Made by a program: the position numbers and the translations under genes
Shown here: positions 35,360 to 46,929 of the stretch, in pieces
Numbering within the stretch: position 1 is the stretch's first letter
Layout: the number at the start of each line of letters is the position of its first letter
The notes under the pieces: generated by a model
What the model saw: the letters and a program-made list of their open reading frames with translations, nothing else
The model's database searches: none
Told to the model about the DNA's origin: nothing
NCBI GenBank assembly: GCA_021464245.1
Contig: JADCRB010000038.1
Span: forward strand, 2,704,772 to 2,768,771
Length of the DNA stretch: 64,000 nt
Source of the DNA: Carallia brachiata
Taxonomy: Eukaryota > Streptophyta > Magnoliopsida > Malpighiales > Rhizophoraceae
Reading direction: 5' to 3'

Positions 35360-36256
35360 GAATTTAATAATCTTCAATTTCATTAATTTGTTTTGCACCG
35401 AAAAAATTATTAATTTATTAAAGAATTTTATTAATGATAGTTATTTATATTTTTTTTATAATTATTTTATGTAATATGTGTTGATTATCTATCAAAAAAA
35501 ATTAAAAATTAAATGTACTATAAGTTTATCATTAAAAAATATTGATATATTAATTTTTAATTAATAATTATAAAAAATAAAATAAAAAACAACTATACAT
35601 AACTAACTCCATCTACTAAAATTTTCCCAGTTTCCACTTAGTGACGATATTGCGCAAACAGAATACATTCTTGGTGACCAGCACAAGTTAGTTAGTTACC
35701 AAATAGATTCAAAACCTATCTCCTATTAATATCTCTCTTTCTATATATGTATAAGTTATGATTTTTTTTAAAAATAAAAAAAAAGTATTTTGGGCAATGT
35801 AATAAAATGCATAAGGTAAGTAAATAGTAATTTAGACCGCTAAATAATAATGACATGTTAATTTATAAAAAAAATAAATAAATTATTAGATATTATTAAA
35901 TAAATTATATATTTTTTTACTTATTTTATTAAACACTCTGCGTAATTAAACGCTTGTGCAAAACTAGTATTGAGAGTATCATGTATGTTTATTAAATAAA
36001 TACATAACCCACTAGACAGTCTGCATTGGTTGGAGTATTTAGGGTTATCCGAAATGCGGAATGTCGGATCGTTTTTTTAGTGTTATGCTTTAAACTTGGT
36101 TTGTGTGTTTGAACGTACAATAACTCTCTAGGATGAGAACTTGGATATGAATTTGTGTTGTGGAAAGGTAAAAGTCATTTACACGTACTTATATTTGTTG
36201 TACATGTCATTTTATTTAGGGAAAACCTTGTGGCTGTTTTCTAAGTGCTTTCGTAG

Positions 36257-36303
<47 letters not shown>

Positions 36304-37493
36304 ACATCATAAAAAAATTATATGGCGTGTTAAAAAAAATTATATGACGTGTAAATAAATTTTTATTTTTTAATAATTAGTTAGATGTTGTATATTTTTT
36401 TGTAACACGTCGTAAAAAGTCATTTCAAAAAATTTTGATTTTTAATGATTAATTACACGTCGTATAATTTTTTGTAATATATCGTACAATTTTCTTTCAA
36501 TTTCTCTATTATGTTTTATAATTTCTTCTATAACATCGTATAAAACAGTCATAGAAGCCACCTAGTCGAGTCCTTTTATTTATCATTCTTGATCTTACAA
36601 AATTCTCGAAAGGTGCAAGTTACGTAAAATTAAAGTGAAATCAAAATAATATAATTGATTTAATAATTGAGTTTAAAAAAATTAAAAAATTATTATATAT
36701 TATTAAAAAAAATTGTGTATTTATTTGTGTCATTTTAACTTGTAAACCTACTCAGGGACCAGCGCCTGAGCTCTCTTTTAGCTGCCCAGTGTTCACCATA
36801 ATTTGGACCAGTTGGGAAAGTTCTGGAGACGTAAACAACCTGATACTCTTATGTTGTTTGGAATGTAAAAGAGGTGAAGAGAGAAAGTAAAAAAAAAATA
36901 AAATAGTGAAAAAAAAAGTGAAGAGAAAAAGTTTAATTTTTTTTATATTATTTAAGGTGATAAAAGAAATGTGAAGAAAGAAAATAAAGAGAAAATAATG
37001 ATTTGTTTGAATATAAAAAAAATAAAGAAAATTTTTTTTAATTATAAATAATAATTATACTTCATATTTTAGTCACGTTTTTTTATTGATATTTTTTAAA
37101 AAAATCTTAATCAACATATTAATATAATATATAAAACTAAAGTAATGTACATGTGTGATTTGTATATATTTATGTATATATAAATAAAATAATAAGTTAA
37201 ATTATAAGAAAATATCAAATAACAAACTTTTTTTTTTTTTTCAAATTAACACTCATAAGATTTACAAATATGATCACAAAATAAGAGACACGGAGACGTC
37301 CAGCATCAACACAATCATCAATAAGGCATGCCTTAAACATTCATGAAGCTCAATCCAAATAGATATATCTAGCAGAGACAAATGGGAATAAACTGAATCA
37401 CTTGTTCTTTCAAGAAGAAAACAATGCAACTCTGTGCTTGTATCTAACTTCTAGACATCCTTAAAGTTCTTATGGTCCACACCACAATGTATG
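35360..37493. other. Intergenic, no gene recognised
   Basis: AT-rich DNA with a (TA)n run at about 36260-36304 and AAAAGAGGTGAAGAGAG-type MITE-like sequence near 36860. The part around 35940-36030 (CAAAACTAGTATTGAGAG) is paralogous to 8525 and 27500 in units A and B. No coding sequence recognised. Confidence 0.5.
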
Positions 37494-38082
37494 TGTTAGC
37501 ATTTAAGTGCAAGAAGCTCTAAAATCAATAAATATATTTTTTGGAGAGAATATGCTCAGATACAGTGAAAGAGAGAATACGCTCAGATACAGTGAAAAAG
37601 ATGTATAGAAATAAGGAATAAGATGCATAGCAAGAGAGAATAACGTCCATTGATTCATCCTCTTCAAGCATGATTGGCCCTTTTGACCCTCAATTGGCTT
37701 GCCTACATTTCATTCTCACTACTTGCTTTTATAGGGAATCTATAGAAGAATTTAGATGAATTTTAGCCACACATCTTTGCTCAATCCCCAAGTAAGTTAA
37801 ATCTTGATTTGTCTAATTCTAGATGCTTCTGGTATGTTCTTACAATTCTAGTTTCTCATGTTGCCATTCTTATTTCTAGAAGCTTATGGTATGTTTTTGA
37901 CAATTCTTAGATTTTTATATTGCAATTTCTAGATCCTACTGTTGCTATTGTACTTTTATTGGATCTTCTTCCCTGATATTATCTGCTGACTGATTTATAA
38001 ATCAATTTACTGCATACTGCAGGTCGGACACATCTTGAATTCTTTGAATCCGGACTTCAAAGTTCAAAATCATAGTTTAACA
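37494..38082. mobile_element. Possible solo LTR
   Basis: Starts TGTTAGCATT and ends AGTTTAACA, giving TGTTA...TAACA ends typical of copia LTRs. Flanked by GTATG (37489-37493) and CTATG (38083-38087), a 5-bp duplication with one mismatch. Contains a direct repeat of AATA(T/C)GCTCAGATACAGTG (about 37548 and 37578). No internal region or second LTR is present in the window. Confidence 0.35.
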
Positions 38083-38089
38083 CTATGCA

Positions 38090-40095
38090 TTATAGATCAA
38101 GATAGTACGAATTTTTCTTACTTATTTCTTTAAGGGATAATTAATTGGCTTCCGATCAACAGCACTTCTTCTTGGAACGGATTTAAAATTTAAATATACG
38201 AAAATGACCACGAGGACCCATTGTGCTTTTTAACAAATTGGATTCGTTGTAATATTAAAAAAATTATTGACACGCTTTTAGAAAGTTTGGTGCCCATATT
38301 TGTCTAATAGTTACATATCTCCTCATGTTTGTTGCACATATTACACTATTTTAGGAAAAACTCGAATTTCAAAATTTTTAATATTTTAATTTGTGAAACC
38401 CACTGAGCCATCGCTTTCACTTTCCAAGTCATCTCCATTTACGTCACCCCAAATTTTCATTCTGTTTCCTTATTTTTCAATTTTATTTCTCCATTAAACT
38501 TTTTCAATATAATTGTTGTATAAGAACTCTCAATGTTACGAGTAAGACCAAAACAAATAAAACTTGGTCTAATATTTAAAATTCTAATTGATAAGTAGTT
38601 TGATTTAATTGGGATTGTGCGTTTATCACTCTTTATTTATTTATTTATTTATTGTTATTTACTTAACAAATTGTTCTTCCAAGCCTGTTTCACATCATTT
38701 CCACACAAAAAAAAAAAAGAATGTTTCTCTTGAAACTACAAGCTATAATTATGAAATAAGCTGCACTAACATAAAAATATGTGAAAAAAAAAGGAACAAA
38801 ATAGAGAATGCTAAACGAAAGAATAAATAAGTTCACAAAGTGACACATGATTTGGTTAGACAAACAAAGAACATTTATTAGTTAAGTAAACAAGTGATAT
38901 TATAGTATTATTACTTTAAAGACTAAAAAATACACTAAATCTTAATATATCAGAATTAATACTCACCGCTTTTTCACAAGCGCTCAAAACACCAGTGGAG
39001 GCAAAGCCCAAAATCCCACGTAACAGAGCTTTGCGCTGACCCATCTTGCCGCCCTCTTTTTACTTACTGATTTCATTATATAGCCAAAGAATTTTACGTA
39101 TTATATTTATATGTACTTTTTTTATAATTACGAATATTTTTTATACAATCATAAAAGATAAATATGAAATAAATATTTTTTGATTATAATTACACAAAAA
39201 ATATGTATAGACACCATAAAAAAATTTTATTTACCTACCAAATTTTTTCTTTACACTAAATAGAGAACCTCACAAGGCCCATGCCCCAAAGACAAGCTAT
39301 TGCAACTTCGCCCCCAAAAACCTGGAGTAACAAGCTTTATATATGCATAACTGAATATATGGTAGAGATAAGGGCACGTATAGCTGGCCCATTTTGCAAT
39401 TCTTCATGCTTACCGACCACTAAAAAAAAATATGCTACTTGGTCTTCTCATTTGACAAGTTGTTGGCATGAAAAGGACATACATATCCATGCTAGTCAAG
39501 ACTTGCATGGCTCCAGAAGCATTCTTTTTATATTTTCTTTTGATGCTCCATGCTAGAAGACTTGGGTTGTTTATAAGGGAAAAGTTTCCGATGCCATTTG
39601 GTGTACCAGAAGTACACCGAACCAATATAATAATTTTTGGTTTTTTCTTTTTAAAATTTTGAAGGAAAAAAAATTGTTTTAGTGCATTCTATTTCAAGTC
39701 TACACTTTGGATAATAGGATAAATCTCATTAAATTTAAATTTTAGTTTTGTAAAAACAAAAGAATTAAGAAAAAGAGAAAAAGATAATATAATATTAACT
39801 CAGTGTATTTCTCGGTATAAAGTATGAATCATCTGTGTATATAGTGGATCCTGCTTGTACCTGATGTGGGGCTACAAAGAATTCAAGACATTATCCAGTG
39901 CGGCACAATAACGCCAAAGGCTATGCTCCGGCAAGAGCATCTGCAGATATTTCTCTTTTATTATTAAGCTGACATTCGAAATTTTATGTCAAGTAAACTT
40001 AGTTGCATCCCACGTTATTGTTCGGATGTTTATAAGGATGGGAAAAGCCTCTCAGGTACAATACAATAGTTGAAGTTGTACAAGGGCAAAATTCA
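38090..40095. other. Intergenic; right part is unit D flank
   Basis: No gene seen. From about 39270 the sequence matches units B and C (TAGCTGGCCCATTTTGCAATT, then AGACTTGCATGGCTCCA and GCTGACATTCGAAATTTTAT), the conserved 3' flank of the CAD genes. The longer left flank present in A-C is missing from unit D. Confidence 0.55.
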
Positions 40096-40099
40096 AGCT

Positions 40100-42179
40100 T
40101 CAAGGCCTGGTAGCAGCCAAGGTTTTTCCAATGTCAATAACAAATCTGTATTTGACATCCGCTTTGACCAATCGCTCCATTGCTTTGTTCACATAATCCA
40201 TTGAAATGACTTCAATGTCTGCAGTTATGCCGTGTTTTGCTGCGAAATCGATCATCTCTTGTGTTTCCTTCATGCCTCCAATCATACTTCCAGCAACTGT
40301 CTTCCTTCCTGTTTTCCACTCAACTTATTATGGAATTGCTCTCCAAAATTAGGAGCATCAAAATAAACCAACATGATTTTCAAGTTATATATGCTATTTT
40401 TTTTTTAGTTCTTAAAGAAGTGTCCGACCCCATATTACAACTAGAGGAGGAGGGGGATTTGAAAGAGGTGAGGATCAAGCCCGACCTCCTCCCTGACATA
40501 GTGCTGCTTTAGGCAGCCAATTCATTTTCGTGTTATGTATACTCACCAGAGATCATAGGAAACACGGGTAACTCGAGGGGCTTTTCAGGTGCGCCAACTA
40601 AAACGAGCTTTCCATGTGTTTTCAACAAGCCAAGGAGTGGCAAAATGGGATGGGGTGCAGAGACTGTGTCAATGATGCCATCCATTGTGCCTGTTGCAGC
40701 CTGGAAAAGAAATGATCAAAGGCCAACTAGTTGTGTAATGCGGTTCCTGTTTCCACTTCTGTGCTTATAGTGCTTCCAAATTGATTAGCATATGAAAAGA
40801 GAAGAATAATTTTATTTACCTGCATTTGTTGTTGGTCGCGGCTGATTATAAACGAGTCTGCACCAAGATGTTTCAATGCTTCCTCTTTCTTGCTGGCAGA
40901 GGTGCTAATCACCGTAACCTTAGCCCCAAAAGCCTTTGCAAATTTAACAGCAACATGACCAAGTCCGCCAAGTCCAACCACGCCGACATGCTTGCCAGGC
41001 TCAGCCAATCCATAATATTTCAGGGGACTATACACTGTGATCCCGGCACAGAGAAGAGGGGCTCCAGCTTCAAGCGGCATGTTGTCGGGGATACGGACGA
41101 TGTAGCGCTCATCAGCAATCATGTGATCAGAGTAGCCTCCGTAAGTCATGGTTCCATCATCGTTAATGGAATTGTAGGTGAGTATCAATTTGGGACAGTA
41201 ATTTTCAAGGTGATTTGTGCAATTCTCGCAGGAGTGGCATGCGCCAACCATGCATCCCACGCCCACTTTGTCTCCAACCTTAAACTTCTTCACTTTGCTC
41301 CCGACTTCTGTCACTTCACCTACAATCTCATGCCTATACAGCAGCAGGCAGTGGCATGGACAGTTTAATACTTTAGCAGTTGCATAAATAATCTAATGGC
41401 ATCTTACAAATATAGTATTACGTGTAATGGAATGGTGACTAGAAAGAAAAAACAGGTTATTGATAGATTGAACTTATTATCTTCAAACCAGTAAGATATA
41501 CCAATATATATGGTTTTGTTGATCGAGTTCAAGAAAAAAATGGGATATATACACACCAGATAAAGAGTCAAAATCAAACAATACTAATAATAAGTGTTAG
41601 AGGATTCTACAACTATGGAGATTTGATTACATTTGAAATGCAATTTAGCAATCAATCAATATAGATTTGATTTTAATAAATTTAGCAATCAATCAAAATC
41701 AGAGTAGAATACTAATATCGTTGCAATTTGCCATACATGTAAGAGAAAAATCTCGATTATATATATTGAAATTCATGCAGTATGCGAGATACACAATTCC
41801 ATAAAAATAAATGTAAAGCAATGAGGGAGAGGGGGAAAAAAAGGCGGCCAAACGTACCCAGGAACAAGAGGGTAATTGGCGGAACTCCATTCATTCTTGA
41901 TGCTGTGAAGATCGGAATGGCATATCCCACAATATAGCACCTTAAACCTCACGTCCTCCTCTCCAGTAGCTCTGCACAAATAGAGTTACCCAATGACATA
42001 GCTAGGCATAATTAACCATCGTACTGATTAACAACCAACAAGAGAGGGATCAACAAGAAAGGAAGAACAAATTTGAAGAACCTTCTGGAGAAGTTGAAGG
42101 GCGAAAGATGGCCAGATTGGTCTCTTGCCGCCCACCCAAAAGCCTTCACTGGGTGCTCCGTTTCCGCTGATTTCGCCAT
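40100..42179 (-). CDS. CAD/mannitol dehydrogenase-like alcohol dehydrogenase, copy D (intact)
   Basis: Five exons, 42179-42082, 41971-41858, 41333-40820, 40700-40547 and 40308-40100, give 1089 nt and 362 codons with no break. Catalytic-zinc ligands are Cys50, His72 and Cys166; structural-zinc cysteines 103, 106, 109 and 117; Rossmann GLGGLG at 191-196; STS turn at 214-216. Predicted cytosolic, NADP(H)-linked alcohol/aldehyde oxidoreductase of the CAD, mannitol dehydrogenase and 8-hydroxygeraniol dehydrogenase group. It is the most diverged copy: Met at 99 in GVGCMVGA, Ile-Pro in [13 protein letters not shown] instead of SGIGG in exon 5, and RP at the C-terminus instead of KP. Intron 4 carries an extra stretch of about 130 bp (40385-40515). 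Two intact but divergent copies (B and D) are where substrate specialisation could have arisen; that is inference. Confidence 0.93.
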
Positions 42180-42191
42180 TCTTCGCAACCT

Positions 42192-42193
<2 letters not shown>

Positions 42194-42228
<35 letters not shown>
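42194..42228. repeat. (GA)n microsatellite in the 5' leader of gene D
   Basis: Dinucleotide run 15 bp upstream of the start codon, homologous to the tracts in A-C. Confidence 0.85.
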
Positions 42229-42233
<5 letters not shown>

Positions 42234-42309
42234 AGAGGGAGGGAGAGATGACAGTGAGAATGAAGAGAAGGGGAAGTGTTTAAGTGGTGCAAATCATAGG
42301 TCCTTCCTT

Positions 42310-42317
42310 TATTTATA
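42310..42317 (-). promoter_or_regulatory. TATA box of gene D
   Basis: Perfect TATAAATA on the minus strand, about 130 bp upstream of the ATG, leaving a leader of roughly 100 nt. It is the best TATA match among the four genes. Confidence 0.6.
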
Positions 42318-42338
42318 CTATTGGGTGGGTGTCATTTA

Positions 42339-42713
42339 CACTCTGTTTGTTGTGCGAAGAAAAAGGAGGGAGAGAAAGAAAAATATAATCATTATTATAT
42401 ATATTTTTTTCTTATATTTCTTTCTTCTCACTTTCTACACAACTCCAAATAACTTTATTTTCTCTTCACTTTTTCTCTCACAAATTACTATTTATTTTTT
42501 CTTTCACCATACTTTCTTTTTTTCAATTTTTCTACCACTACAAACAACTTTATTTTCTCATCACTTTTTCTCTCACAAATTACTATTCACTTTTCTTTCA
42601 CCACACTTTCTTTCTCTCTACTTTCTCTATCACTCCAAATAATTTTATTTTCTTTCTATTTTCTTTTCTTTTCTCTTCCTTTCCCCACCCTTCCCTCCAC
42701 TCCAAACACACCA
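42339..42713. mobile_element. PIF/Harbinger-type MITE with a 95-bp internal tandem repeat, promoter of gene D
   Basis: Flanked by TTA (42336-42338 and 42714-42716). Ends CACTCTGTTTGTTG and, inverted, TGGTGTGTTTGGAG. The CT-rich core holds about 2.5-3 copies of a 95-bp unit marked by CAAA(T/C)AACTTTATTTTCTC at 42446, 42541 and (variant) 42636. It lies 22 bp upstream of the TATA box. Confidence 0.6.
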
Positions 42714-42759
42714 TTATTGTGGGAGGGAAAGTAGGAAACTTGGAATCAAATTGTTGAAT

Positions 42760-42817
42760 GTTGACTATTTCTTTGGGACTCAATTCACATTACATGACGT
42801 CACTGCTGATCTAAACA
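42760..42817 (+). promoter_or_regulatory. Conserved CAD upstream block, gene D
   Basis: GTTGACTATTTCTTTGGGAC (W-box TTGACT) then TGACGTCACTGCTGATCTAA. TGACGTCA at 42795-42802 is a perfect palindromic bZIP (TGA/CRE-type) site, with TGACATCA in the paralogs. It is about 620 bp upstream of the ATG because of the MITE. Confidence 0.6.
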
Positions 42818-45800
42818 ACAAGGTTGGGCGGTTGATCAGCCGCACTTTGATTGGAAAGTAAAAAGCTCGGGGAGAGATAAATGAAATTCATAGAAAAAGT
42901 TTAATGTGAGTAATGAAATTTATAAATTTTGTGATTGGAGAGAAATAAAAAGTAGGTGAAAAAAGAAATAATGTGAATTTTATTCTTACAAAATAAAAGT
43001 CAACAAGTAAAATATAGACATATGAATAATTATTTGTTTATTAATTTATTTTTAATAAGTAATTGGCACGTCTTTCTCCCAACTTTGGGGAGATTAGTTT
43101 TAGGTAGAGCTCAAAAAAAATTGTTACTAGGAACAATTTCCAATTTTCCACCCAAAATTCCAGCCACCCCATACTCCGTCAATCCAAGCAAAGTGTAAGT
43201 TGTCAACTAACATAATCAAATTATTGATTTGCACCACAAAAATTATTAATAATTGTATTAACATGCATAGTTAATTCAATGAAAATGAGAAAATATAAAA
43301 GAGATATAATTAATTAAAATAAAATGTAAAAAAAACTAAGTTGTTTAGTTTAAAATTATCTCATCCGTAAATCTCTCTTAATGAAGTTGGCTATATTGTG
43401 TTGATTACGTTAGGATGCTAATGTTTAGTCCTTGACCACTTGATTTCTTCAGGAGGAAACCCACCCAATTTCGCACAAAATGTGTGTTGAAACCAAAAAC
43501 TCCCTAGAAAAGGAAAAAAAAATTGAATTTTGATAAGTGAAAAAAGAAGAAATCAACTTTGTGAAGCAAGAAAAGAAAAAAAAAAAAAATTAAAAAAGAA
43601 CCAATCCCCATATCGCTAATAATTTTTTATCTTAAATCCTTCGAGTCCAAATGTTTAATCTTACAAATAAGAAAATAGTTCGTAACATTGTTTTGGTTAA
43701 AAACTAGTAAACAAACAATTTTTTAATGCTTTTTTTAGAATTTTAATCACACAATTGCGAGCTACATTTAATTTGTTTTGAATTAGGCTATTAAAACTAA
43801 GGATCGTGCTATCTTATATAATACTACTAGACATCGCACGGATTCATAATAAATTTTTCTATATAAATACCATTTTCTTGTTAGTTTATTTAACAAATCT
43901 AAATCGTTTGAGATCTATATAGTAGACAGATAGTTGATTATAATGAGTAAAGAGTAGAAGAAAGTATATTGTATTGAAATGTAATATGGAAAAGGATTTA
44001 ACAAAATTATTGAGGAAAACTTCTTCTAAAGTGGAGTACCCATATAGGTAGCTATACAAATTCTTGATGCTAGTTTTCCGAAATTTAGTTTTCTTTCCCC
44101 ATCAACCAAGTATTTTTCATTACTGCATCTTCAAGCCTACTTATGGTCAAGAACAATAGCAATTTTTTGCTTATTAAAAAAGAATAGTAGCAATTTTTTT
44201 AAAAGCAAAAAAACCCACGCCAATTAAATCTCATCTCCGTTTCCCATAAAGCGTTGAAATCTCAACATAACTAGACACAATGTTTTTTTTTTTTTCCTAT
44301 TTTCGTTTTTATTTTTGGTGGGGGTGATTCGTCTAGGCCATATATATATAACTTTACCTCAAATTAGGATAGGAAAGAAAATTTAAATTTACTTCAGATT
44401 AGGTCCTTGTAATCGAATTATATATCAAAACGTCTAATTTTTTTTTAAATGAATATGTGAAAAAAAACATAAATTAATCCAGCAAAACAACACCGATAAA
44501 TCCGAGCAATAAAATACCTTTAAGAAACCCATTTCCCAAATACAAAACAGAAATCGAACAAAAGTTTACAGTTGTACCACAAAGTGAGGAAAATAAAAAT
44601 GTGAAAATCAGGGAGCTGCAAACAAAAAGTACCTTGGGAGAATTACTGTCGATCAGATCCGAATGACTGTTGTTTGAGAACTCCTTGTTTGCATATAAAT
44701 ATATCTTTCTTTTATATATAACCATTATTGATGAGAAATTAAGAATAATATTAAATATGCAATACTCAAGCAAAATGTAACATATCTTTGGTAATAATTT
44801 TGATTTATGAAAACAATAAAGGAAGGTATAATTGTTATATATGTTATTTGTATAAATTTAAACTGACCTTAGCAAATTTTCTTATATTTTGTTGAGTGTT
44901 GACATATTCTTATAATTTCCGTATTTAATATTTTAATAAGCCACTTTTATCAAACTTAAATAGGTAGCAGAATCCTTATTTACCATATTTCCATAGAAAG
45001 CTTGTTATTAATTATATAGTAATTGAAAATTTGAAAAATAGGTAAGTTACAGATTATGAAAATAAGGATAATGATTTATTGAAATCCTCCTACCGATTCT
45101 TTCCGACTTTTGAACGTGGACTTTCTTTCTTTCTTTAGGAAAAAAAGAATCAAAAGGATAAGACTCTGATCTTTTAGGAAAATAAAAAAAAAGAAGCATT
45201 TTTTTAAAATGTGATATTAAATATATTTAGGGTAATATTAAGTATTATTTAAAATTTAATCTTTTAAAGAAATATAATTTAGAATAATATGAAATACGTT
45301 TAGTGTGACACAAAGTACTACTTAGGGTTTAATATTTTTTTATTTGTAAAAATTTAATTTTTTAACCAAAAAAAACAATTGGGACCAAAGCGAAACAGAT
45401 AACGGACGCTCTTCCACTCTTCCACGCAAGCAAGTCGGTAAGAGTTGGTAAGTATAATTCGTGTGATATATCATTGTCCTAAAATAATAATGAAATGAAG
45501 TTTGAGGGTTTTGAGAGTTACAAGGATAAGTTAGTGGTGAGAGATTTTAAGAAAGGGAGTATGGGAGAGAGAGGACATAATAAATAGAAAATTAAATCTT
45601 AATAAATGTAAATCTTTTTTAATTCAATATGTTTTAACTAAAATCAAGGAAAAATTTCTTTCAATTGCACTCAAGAGTCCATGACCAATAGCATTTATCT
45701 ATACGTTGTGTTATGTTACAAAACATTTTTTTTATAGTAACAAAAATAGCTTTTAATTCTGCTTATTAAAAATTTTTGTACTTTTTACCATGATAAATTG

Positions 45801-46929
45801 GGAAAGAAGATTCCTTTTTGGATCCTTGACCTGCAAAATGAGGTGCAATTTTTTCAGCTCGTAATTAGACTTTTAAATAAAAGATATGAGAGAATTTTTT
45901 AGTGATTATGTGAAAATTAATTCCTCCTTTTAACTTTGTTTCAATTTATTTATCAAATGAATAAGTGTACAAAAAATCCCGATCCTTTCTTGACCAAAAA
46001 AATCAATGTATGAGAAGCCTAATATATTAAGTAAGAAACCTTTTATTTTTTTAATTTTTAAAATAGATTTACTCATGTCTTCTTTTCAATATATTTGGGT
46101 AATTTAATCAAGCAATCGAGCTGAAGGGTAGAACTATGGTGCATAATCTAAATTTTCTGTACTAATAGCTACTAAATTATCACCGTTAGATTTAAACAAT
46201 CTTTTATTTACCATTGGATTAAAAAAAGGTTTATAACTCGTTACTTGTTAAACCAATTATCATAATAAAATAAGAAAGAAAATGAAATAAATCCACTTGA
46301 TCTCTTTTTCTCTCTTTGTTAATCGCATCATGTCACTCTCTGCGCTCTTTGCCCATCTCTCTTTTTACTTCTGTTTCTCTCTCTTTTTCCCTCTCCATCT
46401 ATCTCTTCCTTCGCTTCTCTACTCTATCTCCTTCTTTATAGTCTCTTTACCTCTTTCTCGCCCCGCCCCTACCTTTCAGGCAATAGCGACCTAAATATTA
46501 TGTAAAGCGAAAGCTATACAAGTTTACATTTAGTCACATGATCGCTGTCGCATCTATCTGATCGATAGAGCAAGGCTGTCAATTACTATTGTAATGCGTT
46601 ATGCATAGCTTGTCAAGGAAAAGATTTTCTTGCATACAACTCGACGGGTAACAATTTGGAAGACATCTGTAAACAAAAATCATTGATATTATGGCAGTGA
46701 AGAGAACATTGGAGCGAGCTAGATGACAACATTATGTCCAACAAGGAGTTTTGTGGCACCAACTCTTTGGGTCACAGTGGGAAGTTGTCACCAGGATAAC
46801 ATTTTCTTGTCACCCCTTCCGATTTTGTCTATAAAACAGAGCAATTGGTCATAAGCTATGCAAGAAGCTTTGTTGCTGTAGTAAGCAAGACGCGTTGGAA
46901 TTGTCTAAAAGTCAGTACTAATAAAAATC
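42818..46929. other. Intergenic, no gene recognised
   Basis: About 4.1 kb of AT-rich DNA with many poly-A and poly-T runs and a CT-rich stretch near 46300-46480. Short open frames (for example 44474-44773 on the minus strand) have low-complexity hydrophobic composition and no recognisable domain. No element ends were defined. Confidence 0.5.

Noticed and set aside
36259..36304. (TA)n run as a regulatory or MITE end
   Set aside because: Simple microsatellite without inverted ends or target duplication.
44474..44773. 99-codon minus-strand frame as a possible membrane protein
   Set aside because: Hydrophobic composition arises from T-rich DNA; no recognisable domain, no splice context and no paralog in the window.
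46297..46494. Ser/Leu/Phe-rich frame as a possible secreted protein
   Set aside because: Translation of a CT-rich low-complexity tract.
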